Positions 16,570 through 25,060 are shown, counted from the first letter of the stretch. The stretch is DNA of 64,000 bases from Glaciecola sp964446865 (GCA_964446865.1 CAYURD010000009.1:1-64000), one strand, 5' to 3'. A program made the numbers and translations. Notes: a model not told the origin generated them from the letters alone.

Positions 16570-16756
16570 AATGCTTCCTGGAATGTTTGTATATGCGCTT
16601 CATGTTCCTGGCCGATGCTATAAACTTAGGAAGTTGATTCTATTACTATTGTGCAAGCTCGACATGTATCGAGAAGCCTACGGTAATGATGATACTGCCA
16701 CCGTGTCCATATCGGCGCACGGACGAAAAGCGTAGAGCGGCATTTTGGGAAGCACC
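16570..16756 (+). ncRNA. ssrS: 6S RNA
   Basis: Small RNA that mimics an open promoter and sequesters sigma70-RNA polymerase in stationary phase. The ends 16572-16585 (TGCTTCCTGGAATG) and 16741-16754 (CATTTTGGGAAGCA) pair over 14 bp, including G-U pairs, closing a molecule of about 185 nt. The interior carries the conserved GCTCGACATGTATCGAGAAGCC, split here as GCTCG..CGAG and GAGAAGCCT, equivalent to the E. coli CTCGG..CCGAGAAGCC hairpin, and GGCCGATGCT on the opposite side. Location beside ygfB and upstream of fau is the conserved context. A short apparent ORF over this interval (16544-16735) is spurious. Ends are approximate. Confidence 0.88.
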
Positions 16757-16764
16757 ATCATTTA

Positions 16765-16797
16765 TTCAGGCACTTACATACACATAATAAGCCTGAA
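16765..16797 (+). terminator. Weak stem-loop after 6S RNA
   Basis: TTCAGGC (16765-16771) pairs with GCCTGAA (16791-16797) across a 19-nt loop, just downstream of the 6S 3' end. It is followed by AATG rather than a T run, so termination is uncertain; it could instead mark a processing boundary. Confidence 0.35.
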
Positions 16798-16849
16798 AAT
16801 GACCAGCAAAACCAACCAACACCAATAAAAATAAATGTGGAATGACAAG

Positions 16850-17761
16850 ATGGCTATTATCAACTTTGGGTCTATCAATATAGACCACATATACTCTGTT
16901 CCTCACTTTGTAACACCCGGCGAAACCTTATCTTCCTCACAGTATCAATTTGTACTTGGCGGCAAAGGTGCAAATCAGTCTATCGCGGGGGCACTAGCGG
17001 GCGCAGAAGTTAAACATGTTGGCGCAATTAATAAGCGTGATGTGTCTTTTGTTGAGCAACTTATCGAAAAAGGCGTTAACTGCGATTGGGTAGCTCAACT
17101 TGATAGCTCGGCTACAAAGAGCAACGCCACCGGACATGCTCTTATTCAAGTGAATGATGAGGGCGAAAATGCCATCGTATTATATGCTGGTGCAAATCAT
17201 CAACTCACTAAGGCCCAGATTAAAACCGCATTACAAGACGCTGGCAAGCAAGATTGGGTCTTACTACAAAATGAAACCAACGATATCGCAGATGTGATTG
17301 AGTTAGCCGCTAAAAATAGCGTCAATATTGCCTTTAACCCAGCGCCGATGACCGATGAAATCGCTCAATTACCACTACAAAAAGTTGACCTTTTATTTGT
17401 AAACGAAATAGAAGCAATGCAGTTGACCAATACCGATGCTATCGATAAGGCCAGCGATGCACTTGCGCAGCAATATCCAAATACAAAAGTGATTATGACC
17501 TTAGGCAAAAAAGGCGTTTGCTACTTACACAAGGGTGAAAGAATCAGCGTAGACGGCTTTAAGGTCGATGCTGTTGATACCACCGCAGCAGGCGATACCT
17601 TTACTGGGTATTTTTTGGCGAACTACTTAAAGTCAACAAACATAACAGATGCGCTAACCCGAGCCTGCGCTGCAGCTGCGCTTTGCGTGACTAAAAAGGG
17701 AGCTGCGCCTTCAATTCCTCACGAGCAAGATGTAAAACAGTTTCTTTTGCAAAATCGCTAA
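16850..17761 (+). CDS. rbsK: Ribokinase (PfkB family)
   Basis: ATP-dependent sugar kinase phosphorylating ribose to ribose-5-phosphate. Start chosen at 16850 (MAIINFGSINIDHIY), with GGAA 8 nt upstream, rather than the upstream in-frame ATG at 16835; this gives 303 residues, normal for RbsK. The substrate-binding GGKGANQS lies at about residues 37-44. The C-terminal PfkB signature DAVDTTAAGDTFTGYF carries the anion hole and the catalytic base D249. It is followed 56 bp later by a nucleoside hydrolase, and no ribose ABC transporter is adjacent, so the ribose probably comes from nucleosides. Specificity for ribose over deoxyribose is inferred. Confidence 0.88.
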   Translation: MAIINFGSINIDHIYSVPHFVTPGETLSSSQYQFVLGGKGANQSIAGALAGAEVKHVGAINKRDVSFVEQLIEKGVNCDWVAQLDSSATKSNATGHALIQVNDEGENAIVLYAGANHQLTKAQIKTALQDAGKQDWVLLQNETNDIADVIELAAKNSVNIAFNPAPMTDEIAQLPLQKVDLLFVNEIEAMQLTNTDAIDKASDALAQQYPNTKVIMTLGKKGVCYLHKGERISVDGFKVDAVDTTAAGDTFTGYFLANYLKSTNITDALTRACAAAALCVTKKGAAPSIPHEQDVKQFLLQNR

Positions 17762-17817
17762 TAAATAAACTACACATAAAATACACATATGTAATACAAA
17801 AAGTCGGACACATATAC

Positions 17818-18759
17818 ATGACACATAAAATAATTTTAGACACGGACCCTGGCATTGATGACGCAATGGCTATTTTTTTCGCATTTCAAGCAGCCGAGAT
17901 TGAAGTGTTAGGCCTTACAACCGTATTTGGTAACGTGCCGGTCGAGATGTCTGCTCAAAATGCGTTAACTCTTGTCGACATTGCAAAGTTGAATATTCCT
18001 GTTTGTAAAGGCGTTGGTATGCCTTGGGTAGGCCCAGAGTCAACGTATGCTCATTTTGTGCATGGAGATGACGGCTTTGGCAACATTGACTACCCACCTT
18101 TTGACGGTGTACTGGACCCGCGACCTTCTGCGCAGTTTATTGTTGATATGGCGCGCAAATACCCCGGTGAGATTACGATTGTTGCCGTGGGGCCTTTGGG
18201 CAATTTAGCGTTGGCGCTAAGACTTGAACCCGCCCTACCAAGTTTAATTAAAGCCGTTAACATTATGGGTGGCGCAGCATTTGTCCCTGGCAACGTAACG
18301 CCAGTGGCCGAAGCCAATATTTGGAATGATGCTCATGCCGCCGACATCGTCTTTAGTGCTGACTGGGAAGTCAATATGTTTGGTTTAGATGTCACCTACG
18401 ACCTACCATTTAAGCCTAGTTTTATGGCTAAACTAGAAGAAGTTAACCCAGTCATGGGTGGTTTTGTGGCAAAATCGTCCAAGTTTTATACCGAATTTTA
18501 TTCCCAAGGCAAAGACGAAGAGGTTTGCTTTTTTCACGATGCATTCCCCATTGCCTATATCATGCAACCTGAACTGTTTGAAATGACCAGAGGCAACATA
18601 CGCGTAGGTACTGATGAACTTCATAAAGGTCAAACAAGTTTTGCCCCTGGTGGTTCGACAATGAGTCCATTTTGGTTGGATTCAAATACTGTAAATGTCG
18701 CTACAAAAGTTGATCACGCAAAACTAAGTGAGCTATTTATTAGCACTTATGCGCGATAG
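17818..18759 (+). CDS. Inosine-uridine-type nucleoside hydrolase
   Basis: Calcium-dependent hydrolase splitting nucleosides to base and ribose. It has 313 residues, typical of IunH/Rih proteins. The N-terminal metal cluster DTDPGIDDAMA (D8, D10, D14, D15) is intact. The catalytic histidine-aspartate pair appears in CFFHDAFPIAY (H240, D241). Additional family motifs are VAVGPLGNLALAL and NIMGGAAFVPGNVTPVAEANIWNDAHAA. Exact base preference cannot be read from sequence. With ribokinase upstream and rpiA 0.8 kb downstream, the set forms a short nucleoside-to-pentose-phosphate route. No nucleoside transporter is visible nearby. Confidence 0.92.
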   Translation: MTHKIILDTDPGIDDAMAIFFAFQAAEIEVLGLTTVFGNVPVEMSAQNALTLVDIAKLNIPVCKGVGMPWVGPESTYAHFVHGDDGFGNIDYPPFDGVLDPRPSAQFIVDMARKYPGEITIVAVGPLGNLALALRLEPALPSLIKAVNIMGGAAFVPGNVTPVAEANIWNDAHAADIVFSADWEVNMFGLDVTYDLPFKPSFMAKLEEVNPVMGGFVAKSSKFYTEFYSQGKDEEVCFFHDAFPIAYIMQPELFEMTRGNIRVGTDELHKGQTSFAPGGSTMSPFWLDSNTVNVATKVDHAKLSELFISTYAR

Positions 18760-18792
18760 TTATTTGTTGATAGAAAATTAGGATAAGCATCA

Positions 18793-19488
18793 GTGGCGAG
18801 TGAAGCATCCAATAATCATGAGACGAAAGCACTCAGAACTTCACTTCGCCGCCAGTACCGCGCTGCTCGCCAATCGCTTAGCCGCAAAGAGCAAGATAGC
18901 GCGGCCAAAGCACTTGTCACTCAAATAGACAAGTACAAGCTTTGTGAGCATGGCAAGCGTGTGGCGATATACCTTAGCAATGATGACGAATTAAGCACTC
19001 ATTTACTTATTGATTATTTATGGCAAATACACTGCGAGGTTTATTTGCCCGTATTGCACCCGTTTAGTCGTGGTCATTTATTGTTCTTACGCTATACCCA
19101 TAACACTCCAATGTGTAAAAACAAGTATGGGATAGATGAGCCCGTATTAGACGTGACTGGTATTAGTTTAGTTTCGGATTTAGACATTATATTTACACCA
19201 TTAGTCGCTTTTGACGACACGGGCAATCGCTTGGGCATGGGCGGCGGATTTTATGACCGAACTCTCGCTTTTTTGTCTACGCTTTCAGCGGCCGCATTAA
19301 CTAAAACAGCCACGCCCTCTGAAAAAATTAATGACAAAGACGTTGCTAAACAACTTACTACAACTGATAATCACCCCAAAGTAATTGGCCTAGCCTATGA
19401 TATTCAAAAAGCACACAATCTGCCTAAACAATCATGGGATGTGCCACTACCGTTTATATTAACGCCAACTCACTATTATACTTTTTAA
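18793..19488 (+). CDS. fau: 5-formyltetrahydrofolate cyclo-ligase
   Basis: Converts 5-formyl-THF to 5,10-methenyl-THF with ATP (YgfA). It starts with GTG at 18793, with TAGGA about 9 nt upstream. The 231 residues exceed the roughly 180-200 of typical members. The N-terminal helix is LRTSLRRQYRAARQSLS and the active-site loop GNRLGMGGGFYDRTLAFL lies at about residues 144-160. The extra length is partly an S/T/K-rich insertion just after this loop (TLSAAALTKTATPSEKINDKDV). In E. coli this gene is directly downstream of 6S RNA; here two nucleoside-salvage genes intervene, 33 bp upstream. Confidence 0.92.
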   Translation: MASEASNNHETKALRTSLRRQYRAARQSLSRKEQDSAAKALVTQIDKYKLCEHGKRVAIYLSNDDELSTHLLIDYLWQIHCEVYLPVLHPFSRGHLLFLRYTHNTPMCKNKYGIDEPVLDVTGISLVSDLDIIFTPLVAFDDTGNRLGMGGGFYDRTLAFLSTLSAAALTKTATPSEKINDKDVAKQLTTTDNHPKVIGLAYDIQKAHNLPKQSWDVPLPFILTPTHYYTF

Positions 19489-19576
19489 TGACACAAATAA
19501 CGCTTAACGATTACGCTGCCCTGAAAATTAAGAACATAAAATTAAAAGCGCATCGCAAGCATAAAAGGAAGCTTAC

Positions 19577-20230
19577 ATGGACCAAAATCAAAAAAAACAA
19601 GCAGCCGCAGAAGCCGCGATAGAGTTTGTTAGCAATGACGCGATAATAGGTGTAGGCACAGGTTCGACTGTTAATTACTTTATTGATGCCTTAGCTGGCG
19701 AAAAACATCGAATTAGAGGCGCCGTATCCAGCTCTGACGCATCAACAGCATTACTGAAGTCACATGGCATCGATGTATTTGATTTAAATGAAGTAGACAG
19801 TCTTGATATTTATGTAGACGGGGCTGATGAAATTACTGAGCATAAGCACATGATTAAAGGTGGCGGCGCCGCGCTAACGCGCGAAAAAATCGTCTCTGCC
19901 GTCGCTAAACAATTTATTTGCATTGTTGATGATACTAAACACGTCCCAGTATTAGGTAAATTTCCTTTACCAATAGAAGTTATCCCGCTAGCGCGCTCCT
20001 ATGTATCTAGAGAGCTTGTCAAACTAGGCGGCGATCCCGTTTATCGACAAGGCATTGTAACGGATAATGGCAATCAAATCATTGACGTACATAATCTTGA
20101 AATCTTAGATCCGCCGGCACTTGAAAGCAAAATCAATGAAATTGTTGGTGTGGTTACAAATGGCTTATTTGCTCACAGAGGTGCTGATGTTGTGCTTACC
20201 GGAAGTGAGAATGGTGTATCTAAAAATTAA
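19577..20230 (+). CDS. rpiA: Ribose-5-phosphate isomerase A
   Basis: Interconverts ribose-5-phosphate and ribulose-5-phosphate. Its 217 residues match E. coli RpiA (219). Motifs: GVGTGSTVNYFIDAL near the N-terminus, SSSDAST, VDGADEIT and the phosphate/active-site segment KGGGAALTREKIV with its catalytic residues. The ATG at 19577 has a strong GGAAG ribosome-binding site 6 nt upstream. It follows fau by 88 bp, and a stem-loop terminator follows its stop. Its substrate is the product of the ribokinase encoded 2 kb upstream. serA, next to rpiA in E. coli, is 3.6 kb further on here. Confidence 0.97.
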   Translation: MDQNQKKQAAAEAAIEFVSNDAIIGVGTGSTVNYFIDALAGEKHRIRGAVSSSDASTALLKSHGIDVFDLNEVDSLDIYVDGADEITEHKHMIKGGGAALTREKIVSAVAKQFICIVDDTKHVPVLGKFPLPIEVIPLARSYVSRELVKLGGDPVYRQGIVTDNGNQIIDVHNLEILDPPALESKINEIVGVVTNGLFAHRGADVVLTGSENGVSKN

Positions 20231-20250
20231 CAGTGTAGTAACCATAAAAC

Positions 20251-20271
20251 AAGGCAAGCACTGCTTGCCTT
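20251..20271. terminator. Bidirectional terminator between rpiA and a convergent gene
   Basis: AAGGCAAGC (20251-20259), loop ACT, GCTTGCCTT (20263-20271): a perfect 9-bp stem 20 bp after rpiA. On the opposite strand it is followed by GTTTT, which suits the convergent membrane-protein gene ending at 20280. Confidence 0.75.
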
Positions 20272-20279
20272 ATTCTGAC

Positions 20280-21134
20280 TCATCTAAACATCTGAATAAA
20301 GTAAACAACTACGAATATTAGCAATGTCATTGACGCTTGCACTATCGCAAACTCGCGAGCTAGCCCTAGAAATTTTGATGCTATTAAAAACGATGTAAAA
20401 AAACATACTGGGACAAGTAAAATCGGGATGATAAATTGTGGGACGTTTATATTGATCAAAGCAAAACCAACCAAAATACAAATAAAGAAAGTAAAAAGCA
20501 CCAAAACAATGCCGGAGGTACGATCAAGAGAACCAAGACCTTTAGTAATTACGTCGTAGCTAAATAGCTTTTTCTTGGTCGTTTGGTTCTTTGCCTCGGC
20601 AGTATCTTGTTTTTGTTTGTGAACAAATTCATGGAATTCATGCTCGACCTCACGGACTTGCCCGTATCTATAATCAACTAATTTTTCTGCCAGAGAAACG
20701 GGGACCTCAAAAAAAGAATCTATTTGTGGGATCTCTTTTTGGTCAACAAAAGCCTCAGCTTTTAAGTCATCATAATAAGCGGGTAAGTCACCTACTTCAT
20801 CAAGGTGTTCAATACCAAATTCTGCATTATGTTCTACACCAAATACCTGGCGTCCGGCTTGAAAATACCCCATCATACTCACCATAATTCCTTCATGTAC
20901 CTGGCAAGACACTACATCAGTGAATTCAGAAAGTTTAGCTAAAAATTTAGGATTTAACTGAGGTGCTAAAAACTTATTTATCTCTAATATGGTCCAACCG
21001 TTATCAAGGCTGAGTATTGCCATTTTAAAATCATTCGAGGACGATTTTTTACCTGACGCCTCCATTCGTAAAATATGCGCAATGCGTTTTGGTGGCATAT
21101 CTTTTAAGGCGACATAACCTGTTTTAAATCCCAT
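20280..21134 (-). CDS. Hypothetical protein with three C-terminal membrane helices
   Basis: No family recognised. The start at 21134 is chosen because AGGA sits 6 nt upstream of ATG GGA TTT; the frame is open 32 codons further upstream without a better signal. The resulting 284 residues divide into a soluble N-terminal part of about 200 residues (VALKDMPPKRIAHILRM; DNGWTILEINKFLAPQLNP; an acidic EHNAEFGIEHLDEVGDLP) and a membrane tail at about residues 205-284 (GIVLVLFTFFICILVGFAL; FIIPILLVPVCFFTSFLIA; MTLLIFVVVYFIQMF). The membrane tail resembles no transporter I know. Convergent with rpiA and divergent from the PadR/PspC pair. The protein looks expressed and constrained, but its job is open. 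Confidence 0.7.
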   Translation of the reverse strand: MGFKTGYVALKDMPPKRIAHILRMEASGKKSSSNDFKMAILSLDNGWTILEINKFLAPQLNPKFLAKLSEFTDVVSCQVHEGIMVSMMGYFQAGRQVFGVEHNAEFGIEHLDEVGDLPAYYDDLKAEAFVDQKEIPQIDSFFEVPVSLAEKLVDYRYGQVREVEHEFHEFVHKQKQDTAEAKNQTTKKKLFSYDVITKGLGSLDRTSGIVLVLFTFFICILVGFALININVPQFIIPILLVPVCFFTSFLIASKFLGLAREFAIVQASMTLLIFVVVYFIQMFR

Positions 21135-21346
21135 ATCTTGTCCTAAATAATTACTGTGCTTAATCTTGATAGCGACATTACCACGAATACATTTGGCAAG
21201 AATAGACAACTTGCGCGTCCTATTCAACAATTCGTCATTGTAGCTTACAAATAAGCATTACTTTTCTTTTTAAAGATTATCATGCATATCAACACTTTAA
21301 GGTAAATCATTCGAAAGCAGCTGCTTAAATCGTGCTTAATTGTCAC

Positions 21347-21373
21347 ATGCTACCTTGCATTACAAGGTAGCAT
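21347..21373. promoter_or_regulatory. 27-bp perfect palindrome at the padR start (candidate PadR operator)
   Basis: ATGCTACCTTG (21347-21357), CATTA, CAAGGTAGCAT (21363-21373). The 11-bp arms are exact. It lies 16 bp upstream of the likely PadR start at 21390 and covers the weaker upstream ATG at 21372. PadR repressors commonly bind palindromes at their own promoters, so autoregulation is the natural reading. Confidence 0.65.
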
Positions 21374-21389
21374 GTATTACTCTGTAAGC

Positions 21390-21728
21390 ATGGAATCTAA
21401 AAATACAATTACTCAAATGCGTCGCGGCATTCTTGAATTTTGCATTGTTAGCCTTTTGGCCGACAACGAAATTTATACCGCTGACTTAATTAAGCGCCTT
21501 AAAGCAGCTAACTTGATCGTGACAGATGGCACGCTTTATCCCTTATTAAACAGACTTCAGAAATCAGAATTACTGCAGTACAAGTGGGTCGAATCCGATT
21601 CAGGGCCACCGCGAAAATACTACTCGCTCACAGAGCAAGGCAAATTATTCTTAGCGCAGCTAGACGGCGCTTGGCAAAGTATTACTGATTCTGTTGAAAC
21701 CATTCGAAAAGGACAGCAAAGTGAATAA
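21390..21728 (+). CDS. PadR-family transcriptional regulator
   Basis: Small winged-helix repressor. From ATG 21390 (MESKNTITQMRRGILEFCIVSLLADNE) it has 112 residues; this start matches the usual PadR N-terminus better than the ATG at 21372, which lies inside the palindrome. The winged helix includes YTADLIKRLKAANLIVTDGTLYPLLNRLQKSELL and DSGPPRKYYSLTEQGK, both classical. The last codons overlap the GTG start of the following PspC-domain gene by 8 bp, a strong sign of a two-gene operon. PadR-PspC pairs are known in other bacteria; the signal sensed here is unknown. Confidence 0.93.
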   Translation: MESKNTITQMRRGILEFCIVSLLADNEIYTADLIKRLKAANLIVTDGTLYPLLNRLQKSELLQYKWVESDSGPPRKYYSLTEQGKLFLAQLDGAWQSITDSVETIRKGQQSE

Positions 21729-23508
21729 AGTTATAAGTGTTGAAATCGCAAAACAAGTATTCTGGATAGACGAAGATGCTTTTCAAAATTTACAGCATTA
21801 TTTAGCCAATATAAAAGCACAGTTGGCAAATGACGAATGCGCTGAAGAGATTTACCAAGATATCGAACTAAGAGTCGCTGAACTCTTATATGGGTTTAGC
21901 CCAAGTGATCAGCAAGCAATTACCAATCAACAACTAGATGAGGTAATTGAGCAAGTTGGATTTATAGACCAAAATGGCTTAGGCGAACAGTGGAATGCGC
22001 AAGATGACGCTACAAACATCCATAACAATAAAAAGAGTTATCTAGATCCAAGTAATAAAATTATTGCAGGCGTTTGTTCGGGTCTATCCATTCGCTTTAA
22101 AGTACCTGCCATAGTATTACGCTTAGTGTTTATCGCGTTAATCATGTTATTTGGTTTAGGTGCAGCCCTGTATGTCATCTTTTGGATTTCGCTTGAAACC
22201 AACAATACCAGAAACACTGCCCTAGCGGCGGCTGGCAAAGCCCGAACCGCTCAGCAATTAGCAAGTGCTCAAGTGCCAACCGAATCGGCAGCCATGACAA
22301 TTCAACGGATACTGTTTTTGCCATTTAGCATAGTGGGTACCCTGATTAACATTGTTTCGGGGCATTTTCAAACCCGCAAGTCAACTTATGCATGGATCCT
22401 AAAAAATGTATTTGCCGTTTGCCTGTTTGCGATTGGACTTATGCTATTTATTGGCATGCTCGAATTTAATTCGAACCACTTCTTTAGACGCTTTTTTGCG
22501 TGGATATTGGGTTTTGCCGTGACGTACTTGCTTGTATTGGCCTTGGTTATCTACATCAAAGAATACTACCTTCAAAAACCAAGAACGAAGGTAGATATAA
22601 AGCTTAAACTTGGTGCAATACTACCCGGCATTATTCTTGTTTATGCAGTGTATTCTTTACATATTTCTCAAAACGAACATGTGACCGAAGTCGTATCGCA
22701 ACACTACGAATTAGAGGCTGAAAATCTTGAAATAGTTTTTCAAAATGAACATGAAAATGGCGTAGACAATCATTCGCAACCCTCCGATCGCATTAGCTTC
22801 TATTTGCGTACATCTGATTCGCAAGATGCCAAGCTAAATGTACAGCTTGAGTATTTCGCCCGAGGTCGAAATATTGAGAAAGCGAGAGAAAACATAAATG
22901 CTATCGATTATGCCTATGACTTTGACAACGGTGTGTTAACCATTAATACCGATTGGCTACTCAACCCAGGATACTACCGCCGAGGTCAAAGCGTTAACGT
23001 TATCGTTAGTATACCCAGCGGTACGGTATTAACGAGCAACAGACCTTTTAGCATTAACCCATATAACGAACCTACTGAGTACGTGTTGGCGTATACAAAC
23101 GACAGCTCTCAATTCGAATACTTTACTAGTCAAGAATATCTACATGAATGGAGTAAAGATTATCCAAACAAGTTAAGTGAAAATGAGCTTTACGTACTAC
23201 AATCCAAATTTTGTGATGAGTTTTTTATAGGCGAATCATGGGCATGTTCAAACAACATCTACAGAAAGGTAGTAGACAATTATCGATTTGATAAAGCCTT
23301 TAACGAAGATATAAGCAAAATCGACGAAATACGAAATTTTTTGCAAGCAGATAGAAGCCTTTTTGTCAGTCATTTAGATAAAATTCATGAACTACAATCA
23401 TCTATTAGTGTGCAATACAAAGTAAAAAGTGACTTTGAAACCTATATTGAACACTTACAGAAAACCAAGGCAGCTCATGTCGAATACATTGTTGTGAATC
23501 AGTTGTAG
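21721..23508 (+). CDS. PspC-domain multi-pass membrane protein with a large C-terminal domain
   Basis: The start is taken as GTG 21721 (GGACA 5-9 nt upstream, overlap with padR), giving 595 residues. The N-terminal ~95 residues are soluble and acidic (ISVEIAKQVFWIDEDAFQNLQHYL). A PspC domain at about 106-160 has the hallmark SNKIIAGVCSGLSIRFKVP, then IVLRLVFIALIMLFGLGAALYVIFWISL. Four further hydrophobic segments follow to about residue 310 (e.g. VFAVCLFAIGLMLFIGMLEF; AVTYLLVLALVIYIKEYY). The last ~280 residues are non-membrane and match nothing I recognise. The PspC domain is known from envelope-stress systems. Role in stress sensing is inference from the PadR partner. Confidence 0.85.
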   Translation: MNKVISVEIAKQVFWIDEDAFQNLQHYLANIKAQLANDECAEEIYQDIELRVAELLYGFSPSDQQAITNQQLDEVIEQVGFIDQNGLGEQWNAQDDATNIHNNKKSYLDPSNKIIAGVCSGLSIRFKVPAIVLRLVFIALIMLFGLGAALYVIFWISLETNNTRNTALAAAGKARTAQQLASAQVPTESAAMTIQRILFLPFSIVGTLINIVSGHFQTRKSTYAWILKNVFAVCLFAIGLMLFIGMLEFNSNHFFRRFFAWILGFAVTYLLVLALVIYIKEYYLQKPRTKVDIKLKLGAILPGIILVYAVYSLHISQNEHVTEVVSQHYELEAENLEIVFQNEHENGVDNHSQPSDRISFYLRTSDSQDAKLNVQLEYFARGRNIEKARENINAIDYAYDFDNGVLTINTDWLLNPGYYRRGQSVNVIVSIPSGTVLTSNRPFSINPYNEPTEYVLAYTNDSSQFEYFTSQEYLHEWSKDYPNKLSENELYVLQSKFCDEFFIGESWACSNNIYRKVVDNYRFDKAFNEDISKIDEIRNFLQADRSLFVSHLDKIHELQSSISVQYKVKSDFETYIEHLQKTKAAHVEYIVVNQL

Positions 23509-23830
23509 TGTTTAAGGCTATGCATATGTGTCGCCAATAATAGTTTGCATCATTGCTAAGGGTGTTTGTAAAGACAAGTACCGCTTGTAGTCAGCAATGA
23601 TGTACTTATTTATTTGCCATATCGCACGTGATATCAGCATAGCGCTACGACTAAAAAAGCACAATTTTGTGCTTGCTTAAACGCTACAATTTGCTATTGT
23701 TCCCGCAAAGCAATTAGACGTCTAGAAGTCTTTTTGCATTTATCAATCAGTGTCAACAACCACACTAGTGCGAAAGCTGGTAAATCAAGTGATTTACCCC
23801 CTTATGTATTGTAACGAGAGCAAAACCAAC
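23509..23830. other. Intergenic region between the PspC gene and serA
   Basis: 322 bp without a gene. It contains the two-tier stem-loop at 23548-23602, a palindrome-like ATATCGCACGTGATAT around 23619-23634, and the self-complementary AAGCACAA-TT-TTGTGCTT at 23657-23674. The serA promoter must lie here, but I cannot pick -35/-10 boxes with confidence. Confidence 0.5.
23548..23602 (+). other. Two-tier stem-loop (terminator-like or structured leader)
   Basis: Outer arms CATCATTGCT (23548-23557) and AGCAATGATG (23593-23602) are perfectly complementary over 10 bp. An inner hairpin ACAAG-TACCG-CTTGT (23574-23588) sits within the loop. It lies about 40 bp after the PspC gene stop and 230 bp before serA, and is followed by TACTTATTTATTT. 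It may terminate the upstream operon or be part of a small RNA. Confidence 0.45.
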
Positions 23831-25060
23831 ATGAGTAAAAAGTCACTCGCGAAAAACAAAATTCGCGTATTACTGCTTGAGGGCCTTCACCCAAGCGCAA
23901 TCGAATCATTTACAGACAGTGGATACAGTAACGTTGAGTCACTGAAAACTTCACTGCCTGAAGACGAATTAATTGAAAAAATTAAAGACGCTCATTTTAT
24001 TGGTATACGCTCGCGCACACAGTTGACTGAAAAAGTACTAGACGCCGCTAAAAAGTTAATCGGCGTAGGCTGTTTTTGTATTGGCACCAACCAAGTCGAT
24101 TTAGTCGCCGCTGAGAAGCGTGGGATTGTTGTATTTAATGCACCTTTTTCTAACACTCGCTCGGTTGCAGAGCTAGTGCTGGGCCAAATCATCATATTGC
24201 TGCGCGGCATTCCACAAAAAAATGCTCTAGCCCATCGCGGCGAATGGCTTAAAAGCGCCATCAACAGCTATGAAGCCAGAGGCAAAACGCTAGGTATTAT
24301 AGGTTATGGCCATATTGGTACTCAACTGAGTATATTGGCTGAACACCTAGGCATGCGCGTTCAGTTTTTTGATATTGAAGATAAGCTAGTATTAGGTAAT
24401 TCCACACAAGTCAAAAGCCTTAAACAATTATTGAGCACTTCTGACGTTGTATCATTGCATGTACCTGAAACCGCTCATACTCAAAATATGATAGGAAAAA
24501 CTGAGCTTGCCCAAATGAAAGATGGAGCAATACTCATCAACGCCGCTCGAGGCACCGTTATAGACATAGACGCGCTATGTGATGCTCTTTCGAGTGAAAA
24601 GCTTAGCGGCGCAGCAATTGATGTATTTCCTGTTGAACCTAAATCAAATAATGAAGAATTTATCTCGCCTCTTCGTCAATTCGACAATGTTATTCTTACC
24701 CCGCATGTCGGTGGCTCTACCCAAGAAGCTCAGCAAAACATAGGCTTAGAGGTAGCGGGCAAACTCATTAAATACAGTGATAATGGCTCTACTTTATCAG
24801 CCGTTAATTTTCCTGAGGTATCCTTACCGGAGCATACTAACCGCTCTCGTCTATTGCATATTCATGAAAATAGACCGGGTGTACTTATCCAAATCAACCA
24901 AGCATTTGCTGAAAAAGGAATTAATATCGCAGCGCAATATCTACAAACCACTGAAAATATTGGTTATGTTGTGATGGATATTGAGACTGAAAATGCGGCG
25001 GAAGGCTTAGCACAATTGAGTGCCATTGAAGGTACGATCAAGTCGCGTATTTTGCATTAG
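23831..25060 (+). CDS. serA: D-3-phosphoglycerate dehydrogenase
   Basis: NAD-dependent first enzyme of serine synthesis. The ATG at 23831 (MSKKSLAKNKIRVLLLEG) gives 409 residues, equal to E. coli SerA; the open frame further upstream to 23750 lacks family similarity. The Rossmann motif is GIIGYGHIGTQLSILAEHLGM. Catalytic region: INAARGTVIDIDAL and ILTPHVGGSTQEAQ. A C-terminal ACT domain (HENRPGVLIQINQAFAEKGINIAAQYLQT, about residues 335-409) predicts allosteric inhibition by serine. It is monocistronic and followed by repeat-rich DNA. Glycine made from serine links it functionally to gcvTHP in this window. Confidence 0.97.
   Translation: MSKKSLAKNKIRVLLLEGLHPSAIESFTDSGYSNVESLKTSLPEDELIEKIKDAHFIGIRSRTQLTEKVLDAAKKLIGVGCFCIGTNQVDLVAAEKRGIVVFNAPFSNTRSVAELVLGQIIILLRGIPQKNALAHRGEWLKSAINSYEARGKTLGIIGYGHIGTQLSILAEHLGMRVQFFDIEDKLVLGNSTQVKSLKQLLSTSDVVSLHVPETAHTQNMIGKTELAQMKDGAILINAARGTVIDIDALCDALSSEKLSGAAIDVFPVEPKSNNEEFISPLRQFDNVILTPHVGGSTQEAQQNIGLEVAGKLIKYSDNGSTLSAVNFPEVSLPEHTNRSRLLHIHENRPGVLIQINQAFAEKGINIAAQYLQTTENIGYVVMDIETENAAEGLAQLSAIEGTIKSRILH

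Noticed and set aside
16544..16735. Small ORF of 63 codons
   Set aside because: Lies within the 6S RNA and is explained by its conserved RNA sequence and pairing.
23657..23674. Terminator-like palindrome with six Ts on the minus strand
   Set aside because: No minus-strand gene ends here, so it cannot be assigned as a terminator; kept only as part of the structured leader.
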